Origin: Pyricularia pennisetigena
Lineage: Eukaryota > Ascomycota > Sordariomycetes > Magnaporthales > Pyriculariaceae
Length of the DNA: 64,000 bases
Assembly: GCF_004337985.1 (NCBI RefSeq)
Contig: NC_043741.1
Coordinates: forward strand, 1,001,920-1,065,919
Direction: 5' to 3'
Shown here: piece by piece, positions 35,976-46,387 of the stretch
How positions within the stretch are numbered: position 1 is the stretch's first letter
Layout of the letters: each line of letters begins with the position of its first letter
Made by a program: the position numbers and the translations under genes
The notes under the pieces: model-generated
The model's database searches: none
What the model was told of the DNA's origin: nothing
What the model saw: the letters and a program-made list of their open reading frames with translations, nothing else

Positions 35976-38900
35976 CTAATCTTCGTCGGTCATACGCCAG
36001 ACGTTCGGCCCGGCCTTCTCCACGCTATCCCGCAGTTTGGAGATCGCCGCCGAACGCTTTTCCAGACGAGCACGGATTTGCTTCTTGTCATCGTCGCTGT
36101 AGCCGCTGAGCTTCTTGCGGGGAGAGTTGGTAATCGACCGGGCGGGGCTGCCGTTGTACGAGGCGACTGAAGATGTCAGCGCCATGGAGGCACCCATGAG
36201 CGTCGACGCACCCGGACTGAAGACGGACCGCGAAAGACGATGCTGATGTTTCTGCGGGGTTGAGAAGGGAGAGTTCTCCCGGCTGCCGTTGGCGGTCCCG
36301 AGCCCTTGCTGTAGGCGGAGTTTACGCAACTGATTCTCCAGCACGTCCACATCACCGCTGCGCTTCTCCGCCATGCTGGTCATCTTCATGATGGTACGCA
36401 GGACAGCGTCGACGGTCGGCACTGCATTGGCGCCCGAGCCTGCCCCACCGACCGATCCATTCCTCCGGGCGTCGAGCCCACCAGCCGTCGCCATCTTGGC
36501 GCGTAGCATAGTCAGCGATTCTTCGGCCTCGGCTAGTAGCTTGGAGAAGCTCGTGAATTGCTTCCTCAAATCGGCTTGCTGTGCCGCCTGTTCTGCACTC
36601 AGCGGAAGAGATCGCAAAGCGTCAGCTTGGCTCGGGTCTATGCGAGACATGATGGTTTTCTTAATATCCATCTCCTTGATTCGCAACCGGGCTAGTCCCC
36701 TGCTCAGCTCCTGGCAGGCCTCGATGACCTCATCCACATTCTTAACGCGGCCATCCTCGAGCTCCACACGCAGCTCCTGGTCCAAGATAGTCCCCACGTC
36801 TTCGGCATCGCAAAGAATCCAGTCGTCCGGAATCTCCAAGTCTTCCCTTGTCTTGCGCGGCGTTCCCGGAGCCCGAAGCTTGCCCATGTGGCCAAGAATG
36901 TACTCCTTGAGGTGGCGAGCGTTCAAACCAAGCGTGTCCACCATCCGGTTGATATCACGGTACATGGCTTCTGCTTGGGCGGGAACGGTCCTCCCAGCCT
37001 CCGGAGCACTGCCAGTGTTCGGCGTGAACTCGGCAAGCTCGAGCGTCGGTTGTGGTGGAGCATTCAACAGATCTTGCTTCCAGTCGTCCTCCTGATCGTG
37101 TAAGACTTGTGCTTCATCCGCCTCTCTCCTGGCCTGTGACCTCCTCTGCTCCTCCACGTTCGGGTCTGGCGTGTGACGACCAGGCTGTTGACGCGACATG
37201 CCACTGATCCCGAAATTGCCCTTGCTCCTCCCCAGGATTGATGATGCCATGGATGAAGCCATACCAGCGCCAGGGGCACTAACCGACCGAACCGAGTCGG
37301 ATCTGATGACTCTCGGGGGCACAGCACCGCGAACCGGACTTGGTGACCTGGGGCTCGTGGCTACGGGTTGCGGGAAGAGAGGGGCGTTGCGGCTCATCTC
37401 ACCAAACAGGAGACGGGATCCTGGCCGTGGTTCATCGGCCGGTGTGTGCGAGAAAATCCCACCCACGGGGCCACCAAATGAGCTCTGCGGAGTGTAGCCT
37501 GGTGGACTGAGGTCCTTGGTAACATCGACGCCGCTGCCTTCGCTATCGGGAGCAGATCCTTGATCGTCTTCATCGCCTTCCTGCTCTTCTTCTTCTTCTT
37601 CTTCTGAGAGCTCGTCTTCGTCGTCACTGCTGGGCATGGGCTGCTCCGTCGCTCCCTGGTTCTTGAAAGAGAACTTGGGTGATGACACGCCTGACTTCAA
37701 TGGCTTTGGCTTGTCATCCGTAGACACAACGCCCGGGGGTAGTTTGAGATCTGCCATATTGTACTTGGATTTCTCCTTGACCGGGTCTGGGGGTAGTGGT
37801 GCATCATCGGGTGTCGCTGATAGCTCGCTGTTTGGGGATTCTGCAGGCAAAGAGGTAAAGTCAGTAACCTCTCGCTGGGGATGTGATGATTCTATGTGTT
37901 CGGGTATCCGAGGCGAAGCGGCGGACGACCCAGAGGATTCGGAGAGCGTGAAGGTCGTCTTACTGGTTGATTCCGGTGGTAATGGCAGGCTGGCCTCGGC
38001 AGCCTTCTTATCCGGTGTTGACGGTGCCGCATCGGGCTTCTTGACTGAGGAAAATATTGAAGAGGTTTGCGTCGGCGCACCAAAGATGCTGCTTGTGCCT
38101 CCTGGAGCTGGCTTGTTGCCAAAAATGCTTCCTGTGGATGTTGTGTTACCGAAAATCTTGCTAGGCGCAGGCGAAGAGCTTGGCGTTGTCGATGCCCCAA
38201 AAGTTCCGAATGGGTTCTTCTTCTCTGAAGCTGGGGTGGCATCGGGCTTAGAAAATATAGATTTTGGCGGCTCATCAGGTTTTGTGGAGCCAAAAATTGA
38301 CTTCGTCCCGGAACCAAACAAGCCAGGCTTGTTGCCGGAACCAGCGAATGGGTTGGGTTTCTCCGTTGCCGCAGAGGGGGAAGCTTTTGCCTCCGACGGT
38401 GGGCCAAATGGGTTGGGCTTGTCAGCTGCAGCAGGTGGAGAGGACTCTGCCTGCTTGGATGGTGCCCCAAATGGATTGGGCTTGTCACCCTGGGCTCCGG
38501 ATATGGTCGGGGCACCGAATACCGATGAACCGGGGGTAGACGAAAATATGCTGGTGGGCTTCTCCACGGCTGCTGGGGTGACTGCTGCTGAGATTTCGGA
38601 TTCCATGTCGGCATCTTTGCTCTCCTCTGTCGCCGGTGTCTTGGCTGTGTCTCCAAGCGAGAGGCCGAATCCTGAGCCAAACAAAGAGCCACCACTAGAA
38701 GTAGTCGGCTTTTCGTTGTCATTGGCCGTCTTGGGGTCTGCCTTGAAGGTTGTACCAAGCACAAAAGGCGATGATCCAAATGGCGTCGACCCTGTGTTTG
38801 TCTTGGAGGCTGGAGGTGGGAAGGAGGTAGTTTGGTTCATGCCTGTGTCTTGTGAGGTGGAAGCAAAAGAACCTGACGGTGCTCCAGCTCCAAAGATGCT

Positions 38901-40952
38901 ACCACTGTTGTTACCACTGCCGCCACTGGCGAGTGAGCCAAAGCCGCCCTTATTGGCAAAGGCCGAGAATCCACCGCCACTGGCTGGAGTAGAAGTTCCG
39001 CCCCCAAAGATCTTACCAGTTCCGCCAGACCCAGTGGAGCCGAGCCCCGACTGTCCAAAGGCAGGTGATGCCGCTGAGGTGCCTCCGGTAGCCCATGGAG
39101 ACGATTTAGCCCCCAAGCCACCGCCGAGTGCCGAAGACTGTCCAAACGCAGGCGCGGCAGATGCGCTCCCCAGCGTTGACGTCGAGCCGAATGCAGGAGT
39201 GGCGGAAGTGCTACCAAGCGCTGAGGTAGACCCAAACGCCGGTGATCCAAAGGCGGATTTCCCACTGTCTCCCCCAGCACTTCCAAATGCAGTCTTACCG
39301 AATGCCGGGGCGGTAGAAGGGGTGGCGGCTGCAGATGAACCCCACGGGGATGGCTTTGCGCCGAGCGCAGAGGAACCTCCAAAACTTGGGCCAGGTGTTG
39401 GTGATGCCCCAAAGGCGGATGTGGTCGTGGTGACGGGGGTGGCAGCGGTGGCAGTACCATTCGTACTTTGGGCCGCTGCCATACCCGGATATGTAGTACC
39501 CTGTCGGATAGATTCGTTGTAGACAATCCACCAAACCGACAGGACGCCCTCGTTGTTCAAAGCCCACAGACCAGGGAGGGGTCCCGGAGACTCATCCATC
39601 TCGTCTGTTGGGATGGGCTTGTATACCTTGTCCTTGCTGGATAGATCAAGCGCCGTACCAATGGGGAACGTGTCCATGTAGTCTTCGCCCATTGGCAATT
39701 CTGCCCGTTTTGTGTCATCAGCAAACTCCGTGGTAGTGAAGACGTTGGTGATCTTTTCAGCAGAAACGGTCGACGTAAGCGGAGCTTTTGACCTTGTCAA
39801 TAGTCCGATAGCCTCTCTACAAGTGGATGAGACAAGGAGAACATCTTGGAGATCAGGCGGGAAGTCCTTGAGTCTCAAGATTGTGTGGTGAGGTTTCTTC
39901 TCAGAGCCGAAAGGTTCAACCGGATCCGTCAGCTTTTGAAAGACGTAACTCGCCGGACTTCCTTTCTCTTGGTGCCTCGTGATAATATTGTATGTCGACG
40001 GCCCATCCCCGTTTGTCACGTTGTGGACAACGAGAAACACATTGTTTTCCAGCCATGCGACGGAAGCAACTGTGAGAGGTCGGTTAGCTACAAAATCTCG
40101 GGACACTGTTGTTTCTAAGGGAGGCAAGCAATGCCTGTTAACAGTAGGCTTACCATGATGATTATCAAGGCCACTGGGTTTTGGTATGTTTGCCTTGCTG
40201 GTTCCGTCTGGAGTCAACTGTTCGAGGGTTCCATCGGCAAGACCTGCCACAAGCTGTTTGCCTTTGGTACTCCAAGCTGCACTTGACACGCCCGCCTTCA
40301 TCACAGGACCGCTAGGACCTGAGACCAAGCCTCGCTGCTTCAGATTCGCCACGAGTAAGTTACCGTTGTTTGTGACAACCAGTACAAGCTCGGCCATATC
40401 GGGATTTGGATTCGGAAGAAGGGTGCGCAGAGACTCGCCGCTAGTGGAGATCTCCATCACCGGCTGGGTCGATCCTTGTGATACAGACTGGACATCGTAC
40501 ACCGCTAGCCCGCCACCCGACTCGGCAGATATGATGAGGTATTGCTCATCACATGTGAATGCAAGTTGTGATATCCTCATGGGTAGTGGGAGTTTTGCCT
40601 GCGGCTCGAACGGCCGCACCTCGCTGTCGCCAACCTTGGCCGCTTGAAACGCCTTCCGTACGGATTCCGTTGTCGCTATGTGGACAGCGTCTGGACCGGC
40701 GGCGGCCACAAGGCCTTTCTTCGACGCGATGCTTATCAGCGACGCGGTTGGCGCAGGCTGATCGGTCCATTTGGACGTCAGCTGGACTCTGGCATCGCCC
40801 GCAAGCGAGAGAAAGCCCAGGTTTTCTGTCTGAATGAGCTCGAGATCGGGCCCTTGTGTAGTCGAGCCTGCAGCCCCTGTCGCCGCTCCCGATCCGGCTC
40901 CTTGGGATGCGCCCGTCAGGGCGCTGGACGCATTGCCAAAGCTGAAGGCCAT
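35976..40952 (-). CDS. NUP159: FG nucleoporin Nup159/Nup146 (NUP214 family)
   Basis: This is a cytoplasmic-face nucleoporin; in yeast its N-terminal propeller binds the helicase Dbp5 for mRNA export and its C-terminus joins the Nup82 complex. Exons (minus strand) 40952-40154 and 40069-35976 give 1630 aa. Residues 1 to about 450 form the predicted beta-propeller (LAVYDVQSV, LVVTNNGNLLVANL, VAWLENNVFLVVHN). About 480-930 is a dense FG region with AFG, GSIFG and SPFVLG spacers and repeated PNPFG units (about 795-846). An acidic run (DEDELSEEEEEEE) follows, and about 1263-1630 forms the helical and coiled-coil C-terminal domain. The start is the ATG of MAFSFGNASSALTG. The 84-nt intron (40070-40153) is a multiple of three with no stop, so retention would insert 28 residues. 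Confidence 0.88.
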   Translation of the reverse strand: MAFSFGNASSALTGASQGAGSGAATGAAGSTTQGPDLELIQTENLGFLSLAGDARVQLTSKWTDQPAPTASLISIASKKGLVAAAGPDAVHIATTESVRKAFQAAKVGDSEVRPFEPQAKLPLPMRISQLAFTCDEQYLIISAESGGGLAVYDVQSVSQGSTQPVMEISTSGESLRTLLPNPNPDMAELVLVVTNNGNLLVANLKQRGLVSGPSGPVMKAGVSSAAWSTKGKQLVAGLADGTLEQLTPDGTSKANIPKPSGLDNHHGKPTVNRHCLPPLETTVSRDFVANRPLTVASVAWLENNVFLVVHNVTNGDGPSTYNIITRHQEKGSPASYVFQKLTDPVEPFGSEKKPHHTILRLKDFPPDLQDVLLVSSTCREAIGLLTRSKAPLTSTVSAEKITNVFTTTEFADDTKRAELPMGEDYMDTFPIGTALDLSSKDKVYKPIPTDEMDESPGPLPGLWALNNEGVLSVWWIVYNESIRQGTTYPGMAAAQSTNGTATAATPVTTTTSAFGASPTPGPSFGGSSALGAKPSPWGSSAAATPSTAPAFGKTAFGSAGGDSGKSAFGSPAFGSTSALGSTSATPAFGSTSTLGSASAAPAFGQSSALGGGLGAKSSPWATGGTSAASPAFGQSGLGSTGSGGTGKIFGGGTSTPASGGGFSAFANKGGFGSLASGGSGNNSGSIFGAGAPSGSFASTSQDTGMNQTTSFPPPASKTNTGSTPFGSSPFVLGTTFKADPKTANDNEKPTTSSGGSLFGSGFGLSLGDTAKTPATEESKDADMESEISAAVTPAAVEKPTSIFSSTPGSSVFGAPTISGAQGDKPNPFGAPSKQAESSPPAAADKPNPFGPPSEAKASPSAATEKPNPFAGSGNKPGLFGSGTKSIFGSTKPDEPPKSIFSKPDATPASEKKNPFGTFGASTTPSSSPAPSKIFGNTTSTGSIFGNKPAPGGTSSIFGAPTQTSSIFSSVKKPDAAPSTPDKKAAEASLPLPPESTSKTTFTLSESSGSSAASPRIPEHIESSHPQREVTDFTSLPAESPNSELSATPDDAPLPPDPVKEKSKYNMADLKLPPGVVSTDDKPKPLKSGVSSPKFSFKNQGATEQPMPSSDDEDELSEEEEEEEQEGDEDDQGSAPDSEGSGVDVTKDLSPPGYTPQSSFGGPVGGIFSHTPADEPRPGSRLLFGEMSRNAPLFPQPVATSPRSPSPVRGAVPPRVIRSDSVRSVSAPGAGMASSMASSILGRSKGNFGISGMSRQQPGRHTPDPNVEEQRRSQARREADEAQVLHDQEDDWKQDLLNAPPQPTLELAEFTPNTGSAPEAGRTVPAQAEAMYRDINRMVDTLGLNARHLKEYILGHMGKLRAPGTPRKTREDLEIPDDWILCDAEDVGTILDQELRVELEDGRVKNVDEVIEACQELSRGLARLRIKEMDIKKTIMSRIDPSQADALRSLPLSAEQAAQQADLRKQFTSFSKLLAEAEESLTMLRAKMATAGGLDARRNGSVGGAGSGANAVPTVDAVLRTIMKMTSMAEKRSGDVDVLENQLRKLRLQQGLGTANGSRENSPFSTPQKHQHRLSRSVFSPGASTLMGASMALTSSVASYNGSPARSITNSPRKKLSGYSDDDKKQIRARLEKRSAAISKLRDSVEKAGPNVWRMTDED

Positions 40953-41957
40953 GACTGTTGCGAGATAGCCGCCTTTAGGTGGAGTAGACCAGCGTCTCAT
41001 AAAACGCCTGCCCGTCGCATTTGAGAAATTCGCGTCGCTCGGCTTGGCGTGAACAAACTTGTCGTGGTTTGGTCCTGCCTGGACGGTATTGGGAGAAGAA
41101 ATGCGAAAGATCAACCGCGAAGCTCGGGGAGGTCGTGTTTTTTTTTTCCCTGGTAGAAGCCAAAGGCAATCACTAGAAGACTTGCTCAATGGCAATAGAT
41201 GCGCGTCGATCTCCGGTTTGCCAGATCTTCCCGGGTGCAGATATCGGGAAGAGATAAGGTATCTAGAAAGCGGTATGGTAAGCCCTCGTGAGCCCGACAA
41301 AGTCCTTGATTGATGCTGCACCACGCTTTCTGAGCAGCCGTTAAGAAATGAAGCTGTTGAACAGAGTCGATGCCGACGCGATTTTTAGTGGGTCCTTCTT
41401 TTATCCTTGTCAAAGCATGTGGGTACCAACCAGGCTAACCAACAGCTGGAGAACAGCTATCCCCCACTTGCTGGAGGCCGGTAGCTAGGCAGAAGGTCAA
41501 GGAGATACGAGCTTTTGGTCAAGTACTTGGCGTGTAGATGAACAATGACAGTCGATAGTGATAATTCTAATGGTGGATAATAACACTCAACTGGAGCAAT
41601 TATCTCTAGACTAAAAGAGTGTTCTCTTCCCGGATTTTCTGTAGTTCTCGCAATCAATCTGCTTACTGATACTCAGTAGATGAGAAAACGTCTATTTCAT
41701 TTTCGCCATCAGAGCCGTGTGCAGTAAAAGTTACATATAAAGTACATCATCACAGGGTAGCTGGGTAAGCAGTGATAATGGCCATCATCATCTCTCCTCA
41801 ATCCTAATCATCCATGGTTTCCTCATTTGCCGCATTACTATTGAGCGCCTCACACTTCTGCCAGCGAGAATGTACTGATAATCGTCATGCTGATGGCTCA
41901 ATGTGGCCAAGCCGTCTCAAATCTCGCCGCTCCATAGTCCACTAAGCCTTTATATCC
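40953..41957. other. Intergenic region between NUP159 and PUP1
   Basis: One kilobase holding the NUP159 promoter and the PUP1 3' UTR. The NUP159 frame stays open upstream of its ATG for about 120 codons, but that segment has no conserved motif and I treat it as leader. No other gene is visible. Confidence 0.55.
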
Positions 41958-42871
41958 TCATGAGTCAACCTCCATACTGTCGCCTTCGGCGGGTACCTCG
42001 GAGACACTGATGAAATTGCTCAGCTCCTCCTTCTTAACGATCTTGTCATTAAGCACAGCCGTCGTGCCCCGGGCAAACTTGTAGCTTTGCAGCTTCTTTG
42101 ACCTCTCGTTAGGCTTGATGTAATTGCGCAGCAGTCTCGTCTTGTCGGCTGTGATAACGGCCACATCAACGTTGCTTCCCGATCCCAGATCGTTCCAAAT
42201 ACCGGCTTGAATCGCATCACTGCACAGCTTGATCGCCTGTGCCTCATCAAGCTTGCTCTGCCACTGAGTTTCAAACACCGACATGGCGGCCAGCGATCCT
42301 GAGCCCATGGTGACATATGGGAGCTTGTCGGTGCTACCATGTGCGTGGACGGTGAACAGATGCGTGCCAGTAGGGTCGACGCCCGCAACGACGAGGTATG
42401 CACCGATGTGGCCCTGGTATTGGAAGAGGTGTTGCTTGAGCATGGTCATACATGTAACGACGCGAGGTTTGCGGCCTGTTGACAGTGAGTGTAGTTCCAG
42501 CTGAGACGAGATAATGGCTGTTGTGAATTCCGTATCGGCTGCCGTACCAGCTCCGGCACACCAGATCTGAGGCGAGATGTAGTGAAGCTTCTCGCAGTTC
42601 TTGTCTGCAACGATCGGCCCGCTCGTCGCTCGAGTGTCGGCGGCGATCTGTTTGTTAATGCGGGGGTCAGTAAGCTTGCCTGTTGCTTCTAAAAAGGTTA
42701 CTCCGGTTTATCGGAAGCAGCCCAGTTGTAAAAAGAATCCCTTACCACCACACCGCCGTCAAATATGCATCCGACAATAGTGGTACCTGTGCTAGTGGCT
42801 TTGGGAAGCGGCACTCCACGGGCGTGCAACGCATTGTTGCGGTTGACGTTGGAGAAGTCGAAACCAGGCAT
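41958..42871 (-). CDS. PUP1: 20S proteasome subunit beta-2 (trypsin-like active subunit)
   Basis: This is one of the three catalytic beta subunits of the 20S core. Exons (minus strand) 42871-42746 and 42647-41958 give 271 aa. A 29-residue propeptide ([19 protein letters not shown] onward) ends at Gly29, and Thr30 of GTTIVG is the expected nucleophile exposed by autolysis. The usual beta-type motifs follow: [17 protein letters not shown] (Asp and Lys of the active site), [12 protein letters not shown] and [12 protein letters not shown]. The 98-nt intron falls between DGGVV and IAADTR with a TTACTGAC branch. The C-terminal arm that wraps neighbouring beta-3 is present. No defects are seen. Confidence 0.95.
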
Positions 42872-43354
42872 CTTGAATACTGGGACCTATAGGTTTATCG
42901 CTTTTCGTGTGTCCCCCTCTTTTCTTTTCGTTTGAGGCAGCTTTTGGAAATTTGGTGGTTGTTTAGCAGGGAATGATGGTGTTGACCGTTGGATGAAAGT
43001 ATGAAGTCGGCGGTGATGTCTAATGGGGTACGCACTCGCGGTAGCCTTGTTCGCGGGAGCTCCAAGCTACTGTAGATTGAGACGGGTGGATCAAAGCTGG
43101 GTGGTGAGTGCAGGCGGTGACATAAGCAACGGGATGCAGACAAAGTAGATCTTACAACACGTGACTATGCAATTTTCCTTGTGTTACAAGCATAAGACCT
43201 TCAAACATCACGACCTAACTTGTCACGTTGCTGAAGATAGATATTCGAGACTGATTAGTCTTGAGAGCTTACTGTTTCACTCATCGGACTCCTGATTTTG
43301 GGGAGGGTATCACATAAAAATTTTTTTTAATCCACATAAGATATGCAACCTGGC
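42872..43354. other. Intergenic region upstream of PUP1
   Basis: About 480 nt: the PUP1 promoter and the 3' end of the next minus-strand gene. There is no recognisable gene. A short T-run lies near 43321-43328. Confidence 0.6.
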
Positions 43355-44011
43355 TCAAAGATGTAATCCGCCATTGGCATCGTTCTGCTCATCCTGCTCA
43401 GCCTCTCGCATTCTTTCCTCCAATGCTTGACGTAGCTGCTGATCCGTTAACCTGCCACCTCCCGAGCTTGCTGAAGGTGTTTGTGTGTCCATGTGGATTT
43501 GTCCGTTTCTAATCGTGCCCATTTGGATCGTTCCATCCCTCCAAGCCTCCGAGAGTCCACTGAATCGATCATCTGTGGTACCTTGGCCGTTGACTGTCGA
43601 CGTGGTGGTGTTGTTTGTTGTAGGGGCGCCAGTGCTTCCAGGCGCAGTGCTCTCTGTAGCTTGCTCGCCCCTCTGGCCCCTCTCTTCCGCGCTCTCAAAT
43701 TCAGTCCAGCTGCAACCCCGGTTCTCTTCAACCTCGACGCGGACGAGCCGGATGCGCTCCTGCATGCGCTCAATGACATCCTCATTCTCCTTGATGGCGT
43801 CAATACAGTCCTGGTCCGGCTGTGCTGTGCCATCTCCTCCATGTACTGGCTCCTTGCCTTCCGCGAATGGCCTGAGCTGCTCGTTGGAGTAGTCTAGATG
43901 CGCGATGGAGTTGCGAATTTCTAGAACTTTGAGGTGAAGACTTGCCAGCGAGAGGTCTTTGATAGCCTCTGCAAAGCGTGCTGGTGATATAGGCAGGGTT
44001 TCAGACGACAT
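43355..44011 (-). CDS. Small conserved fungal protein of unknown function
   Basis: I do not recognise this protein. The single-exon model gives 218 aa from the ATG at 44011, chosen over an upstream in-frame extension because MSSETLPISPARFAEAIK begins a well-formed helical region. Residues 8-45 form amphipathic helices (FAEAIKDLSLASLHLKVLEI, RNSIAHLDYSNEQLRPFA). About 60-95 is a second charged helix (DAIKENEDVIERMQERIRLV, then RVEVEENRG and SWTEFE). A Thr/Asn/Gly-rich linker follows, and the C-terminal helix LTDQQLRQALEERMREAEQDE could form a coiled coil. There is no signal peptide or membrane segment. The layout suggests a small coiled-coil adaptor, which is an inference. The gene is divergent from the rhomboid gene with about 510 nt between their starts. 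Confidence 0.65.
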   Translation of the reverse strand: MSSETLPISPARFAEAIKDLSLASLHLKVLEIRNSIAHLDYSNEQLRPFAEGKEPVHGGDGTAQPDQDCIDAIKENEDVIERMQERIRLVRVEVEENRGCSWTEFESAEERGQRGEQATESTAPGSTGAPTTNNTTTSTVNGQGTTDDRFSGLSEAWRDGTIQMGTIRNGQIHMDTQTPSASSGGGRLTDQQLRQALEERMREAEQDEQNDANGGLHL

Positions 44012-44521
44012 GGTGGTTGAGGAGTGAGCGTAGAGACCCAGGGGAGGTACAGAATACGGGGCGGTGTTATAAGTCGGCCTCAAATTTCCAGTCACATATA
44101 AGAGTTGAGGGTTAGCAGAAGCTCTGTATGCAAGGTTAAATCTGCTGCTTCAAGTTTGTCTTCAAATTCTCAACTTTCTGGCCTCCACCCTTAAGTCCCA
44201 ACACATTACCAGTACCTTCCGTCCCTGCCATAGGAAGAGGTACGTAATATAGGCAACAGCACGTCGCTACCTATGGTGGGGCACAGTACAACAGTGCCAA
44301 AGGAGTCTAATGATTTTGTTAGGAGTGGGTCGACAGTACCTATGATGTGGGCCCTTACTACCGCGACTGAACCGCGCCAAAGTTTTTGCTAGTGAGGCCG
44401 AGAGTGGAACATATCGATTGCGCATACTACCGATCAAACCTCGCCGTCATCGTAGGACTTGTAACCAGAAGATGCCAACAGACTCCTGGATGCACACATA
44501 GCGGCTCCCGTCTTGAACGCC
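44012..44521. promoter_or_regulatory. Shared divergent promoter of the small unknown gene and the rhomboid gene
   Basis: Two start codons face away from each other across about 510 nt, so both promoters lie here. No gene or RNA is visible. The individual regulatory sites cannot be told from sequence alone. Confidence 0.5.
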
Positions 44522-46387
44522 ATGAGCCAGATTTACTCGCTCGGCCTTGTTCTCCCTCGGCCGAGCCTGTTATGCCTGGGTGTGCAAATCACCTCGGGCA
44601 GCTCCATCTCCAATGCTCTTCCACAATCACTCACAAAGGCTGCTAGACGATACCGATCGACATGTACGACATCAACAAGGCGGCCCTCGAGTAATCAATT
44701 TTTGGCTTTGAAAACACGACCGTCGGCCTTGACTCTCTTTGCGTCGGAAAATAAAACGTTAAAAGCGTCCACGTCCAACGCCCGTTACATATCTTTATAT
44801 TCCGATGAGAAAACCGGGCCCTTTAAGAAAGTCATCACCCACTATGTTGAACTGCCGCCGACCTATACAGACCACGAGGGGCTGCCGTTCTCCAAGAAGG
44901 GCGATCTATCGCAGGATGAGGTCTTCCGGATTTTCGGCACTGGCCTTGAGGCACCCAGGGCAAACAAGCTGCTGCGCATATTACATGGCCGTCGGGTAGC
45001 TGGCACACTGGGTGACCCGACTCTGGCACGGAATCTGGCCGGCTACCACCAAAAGCACATTGACGCTGCACTCGCCTATCTGCGTAGCAAGCTACCGGTG
45101 GATGAGGTCATCAATGCCGGCTTGCAGGCCGAGGACGAGCTTGCAAGGCTAGAGGAGGAGGCTGAACGTGCTGCGGAGCAAACTGGTGAAGCAGACGAAA
45201 ATGCGCTCATCAACAACGGGAGTCTAGAGACATGGCAGAGGAAATTGGCCAGAGAGAAGCCGCAGGATGATGTATACGGTGTCAGTGTCCAGGAGACAAT
45301 CCGGGCGCGCAACAAGGCAATTGCCGATGCGGCGGAAAGAGAGCGTGCTGAGCAGAAGCGGCTCGCAGATGAGGAATGGGCCAGGCTCAATCCCGCCGGC
45401 ACAAAGTTGGCAACGCTCCCGGAGCAAGCACGAGACTGGACACCCGCTGAACAGGAGAAGTATATGGAATCCCAGGCCAAGCTTGAGGAATATACCAAGC
45501 GTGCGACATCGGACATCCAAGCACCGCCGGAAATGGGCCATTGGGAACGCTTCGGATCCTGTATTCTGACGGCAGTAGCTGTCGTTGCCGTCGGGCTCAT
45601 TCTTGCGGCAGTCTACAAGCCTCCACCTCCCGAGTATCGCGTCTGGCCTGATATCCCGCCGGCGGCAGCAACGCTCGCGGCGCTCATAGGTGCAAACTTC
45701 ATAGTCTATGCGCTTTGGAAGTTCCCTGTCATGTGGAAAACTCTGAACCGGATGTTCATTTTCACGCCGGCGATTCCGACTTCCTTCGCCAGTATCGGGA
45801 ATGCGTTCTCACATCAGGTATTCTGGCATTTGGCAAACAACATGATCTTTTTGTGGCTGGTCGGAACGCGTCTGCACGATGATATAGGCCGCGGGGCTTT
45901 CCTAGCCACTTATTTTGGCACCGCCTGCTTAGCCTCGGTATCAGCAGCGATGGTCCGCATCATTGCGTTGAAGCAAATGACATTCAACAGCCTAGGCGCC
46001 TCTGGCGTTGCTCTCGGCTTGATAGGAGCCTATTTTACAATCCACAGGCACGATGATATCCACGTCTGGCTGCTCCCAGAAAACGCCGTCGTCCCCGGAT
46101 ATGCGTTCCTTGCTATGGCATACCTGTATACCCTTGTTCCACTTTTGGGGCTGAGAAAGGGTCCCCGAAAGCACCAGATTGACTTTTGGACTCATTTTGC
46201 CGGATTGATGGTTGGAACTGCGTACGGCGCCTATTTCAGTCGGAGCCTGGGCTTCGACAACGCGGCTTCCGTCAAGAACCAAGCCAGGATAGAGATGGCA
46301 AATCCTCACAAGGCTTTTGACATATCCGAAACGTCTGCAGAGGAGCAAGCACGGCCGGATCCCACGGTAACAGCAGCATCCAAGTGA
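44522..46387 (+). CDS. Rhomboid-family intramembrane serine protease, probably mitochondrial
   Basis: The single-exon model gives 621 aa from the ATG at 44522. The first 100 residues are rich in Arg, Ser and Thr and poor in acids, as in a mitochondrial presequence. About 110-340 is a soluble, charged and partly coiled-coil extension (RILHGRRVAGTLGD, ELARLEEEAERAAEQ). Six or more membrane segments follow. The rhomboid signature is present: HLANN (H436, N440) as HxxxN, the catalytic serine in SLGASGVALG (S494) and the catalytic histidine in DFWTHFAG (H558). The key residues are in place, so it should be active. It is longer than Pcp1/Rbd1-type mitochondrial rhomboids, and its substrate cannot be told from sequence. 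Its 3' end faces the broken SGNH hydrolase gene, and it is the last intact gene before the decayed cluster. Confidence 0.85.
   Translation: MSQIYSLGLVLPRPSLLCLGVQITSGSSISNALPQSLTKAARRYRSTCTTSTRRPSSNQFLALKTRPSALTLFASENKTLKASTSNARYISLYSDEKTGPFKKVITHYVELPPTYTDHEGLPFSKKGDLSQDEVFRIFGTGLEAPRANKLLRILHGRRVAGTLGDPTLARNLAGYHQKHIDAALAYLRSKLPVDEVINAGLQAEDELARLEEEAERAAEQTGEADENALINNGSLETWQRKLAREKPQDDVYGVSVQETIRARNKAIADAAERERAEQKRLADEEWARLNPAGTKLATLPEQARDWTPAEQEKYMESQAKLEEYTKRATSDIQAPPEMGHWERFGSCILTAVAVVAVGLILAAVYKPPPPEYRVWPDIPPAAATLAALIGANFIVYALWKFPVMWKTLNRMFIFTPAIPTSFASIGNAFSHQVFWHLANNMIFLWLVGTRLHDDIGRGAFLATYFGTACLASVSAAMVRIIALKQMTFNSLGASGVALGLIGAYFTIHRHDDIHVWLLPENAVVPGYAFLAMAYLYTLVPLLGLRKGPRKHQIDFWTHFAGLMVGTAYGAYFSRSLGFDNAASVKNQARIEMANPHKAFDISETSAEEQARPDPTVTAASK

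Noticed and set aside
37636..39522. 628-codon open frame antisense to NUP159
   Set aside because: It is a mirror of the biased FG-repeat codons: Gly/Ala/Pro/Leu-rich, with no family motif, and NUP159 is certain on the opposite strand.
40953..41324. N-terminal extension of NUP159 (open frame continues upstream)
   Set aside because: The extra 124 residues begin at a non-ATG codon, lack conservation-like features and precede the typical MAFSFGN start.
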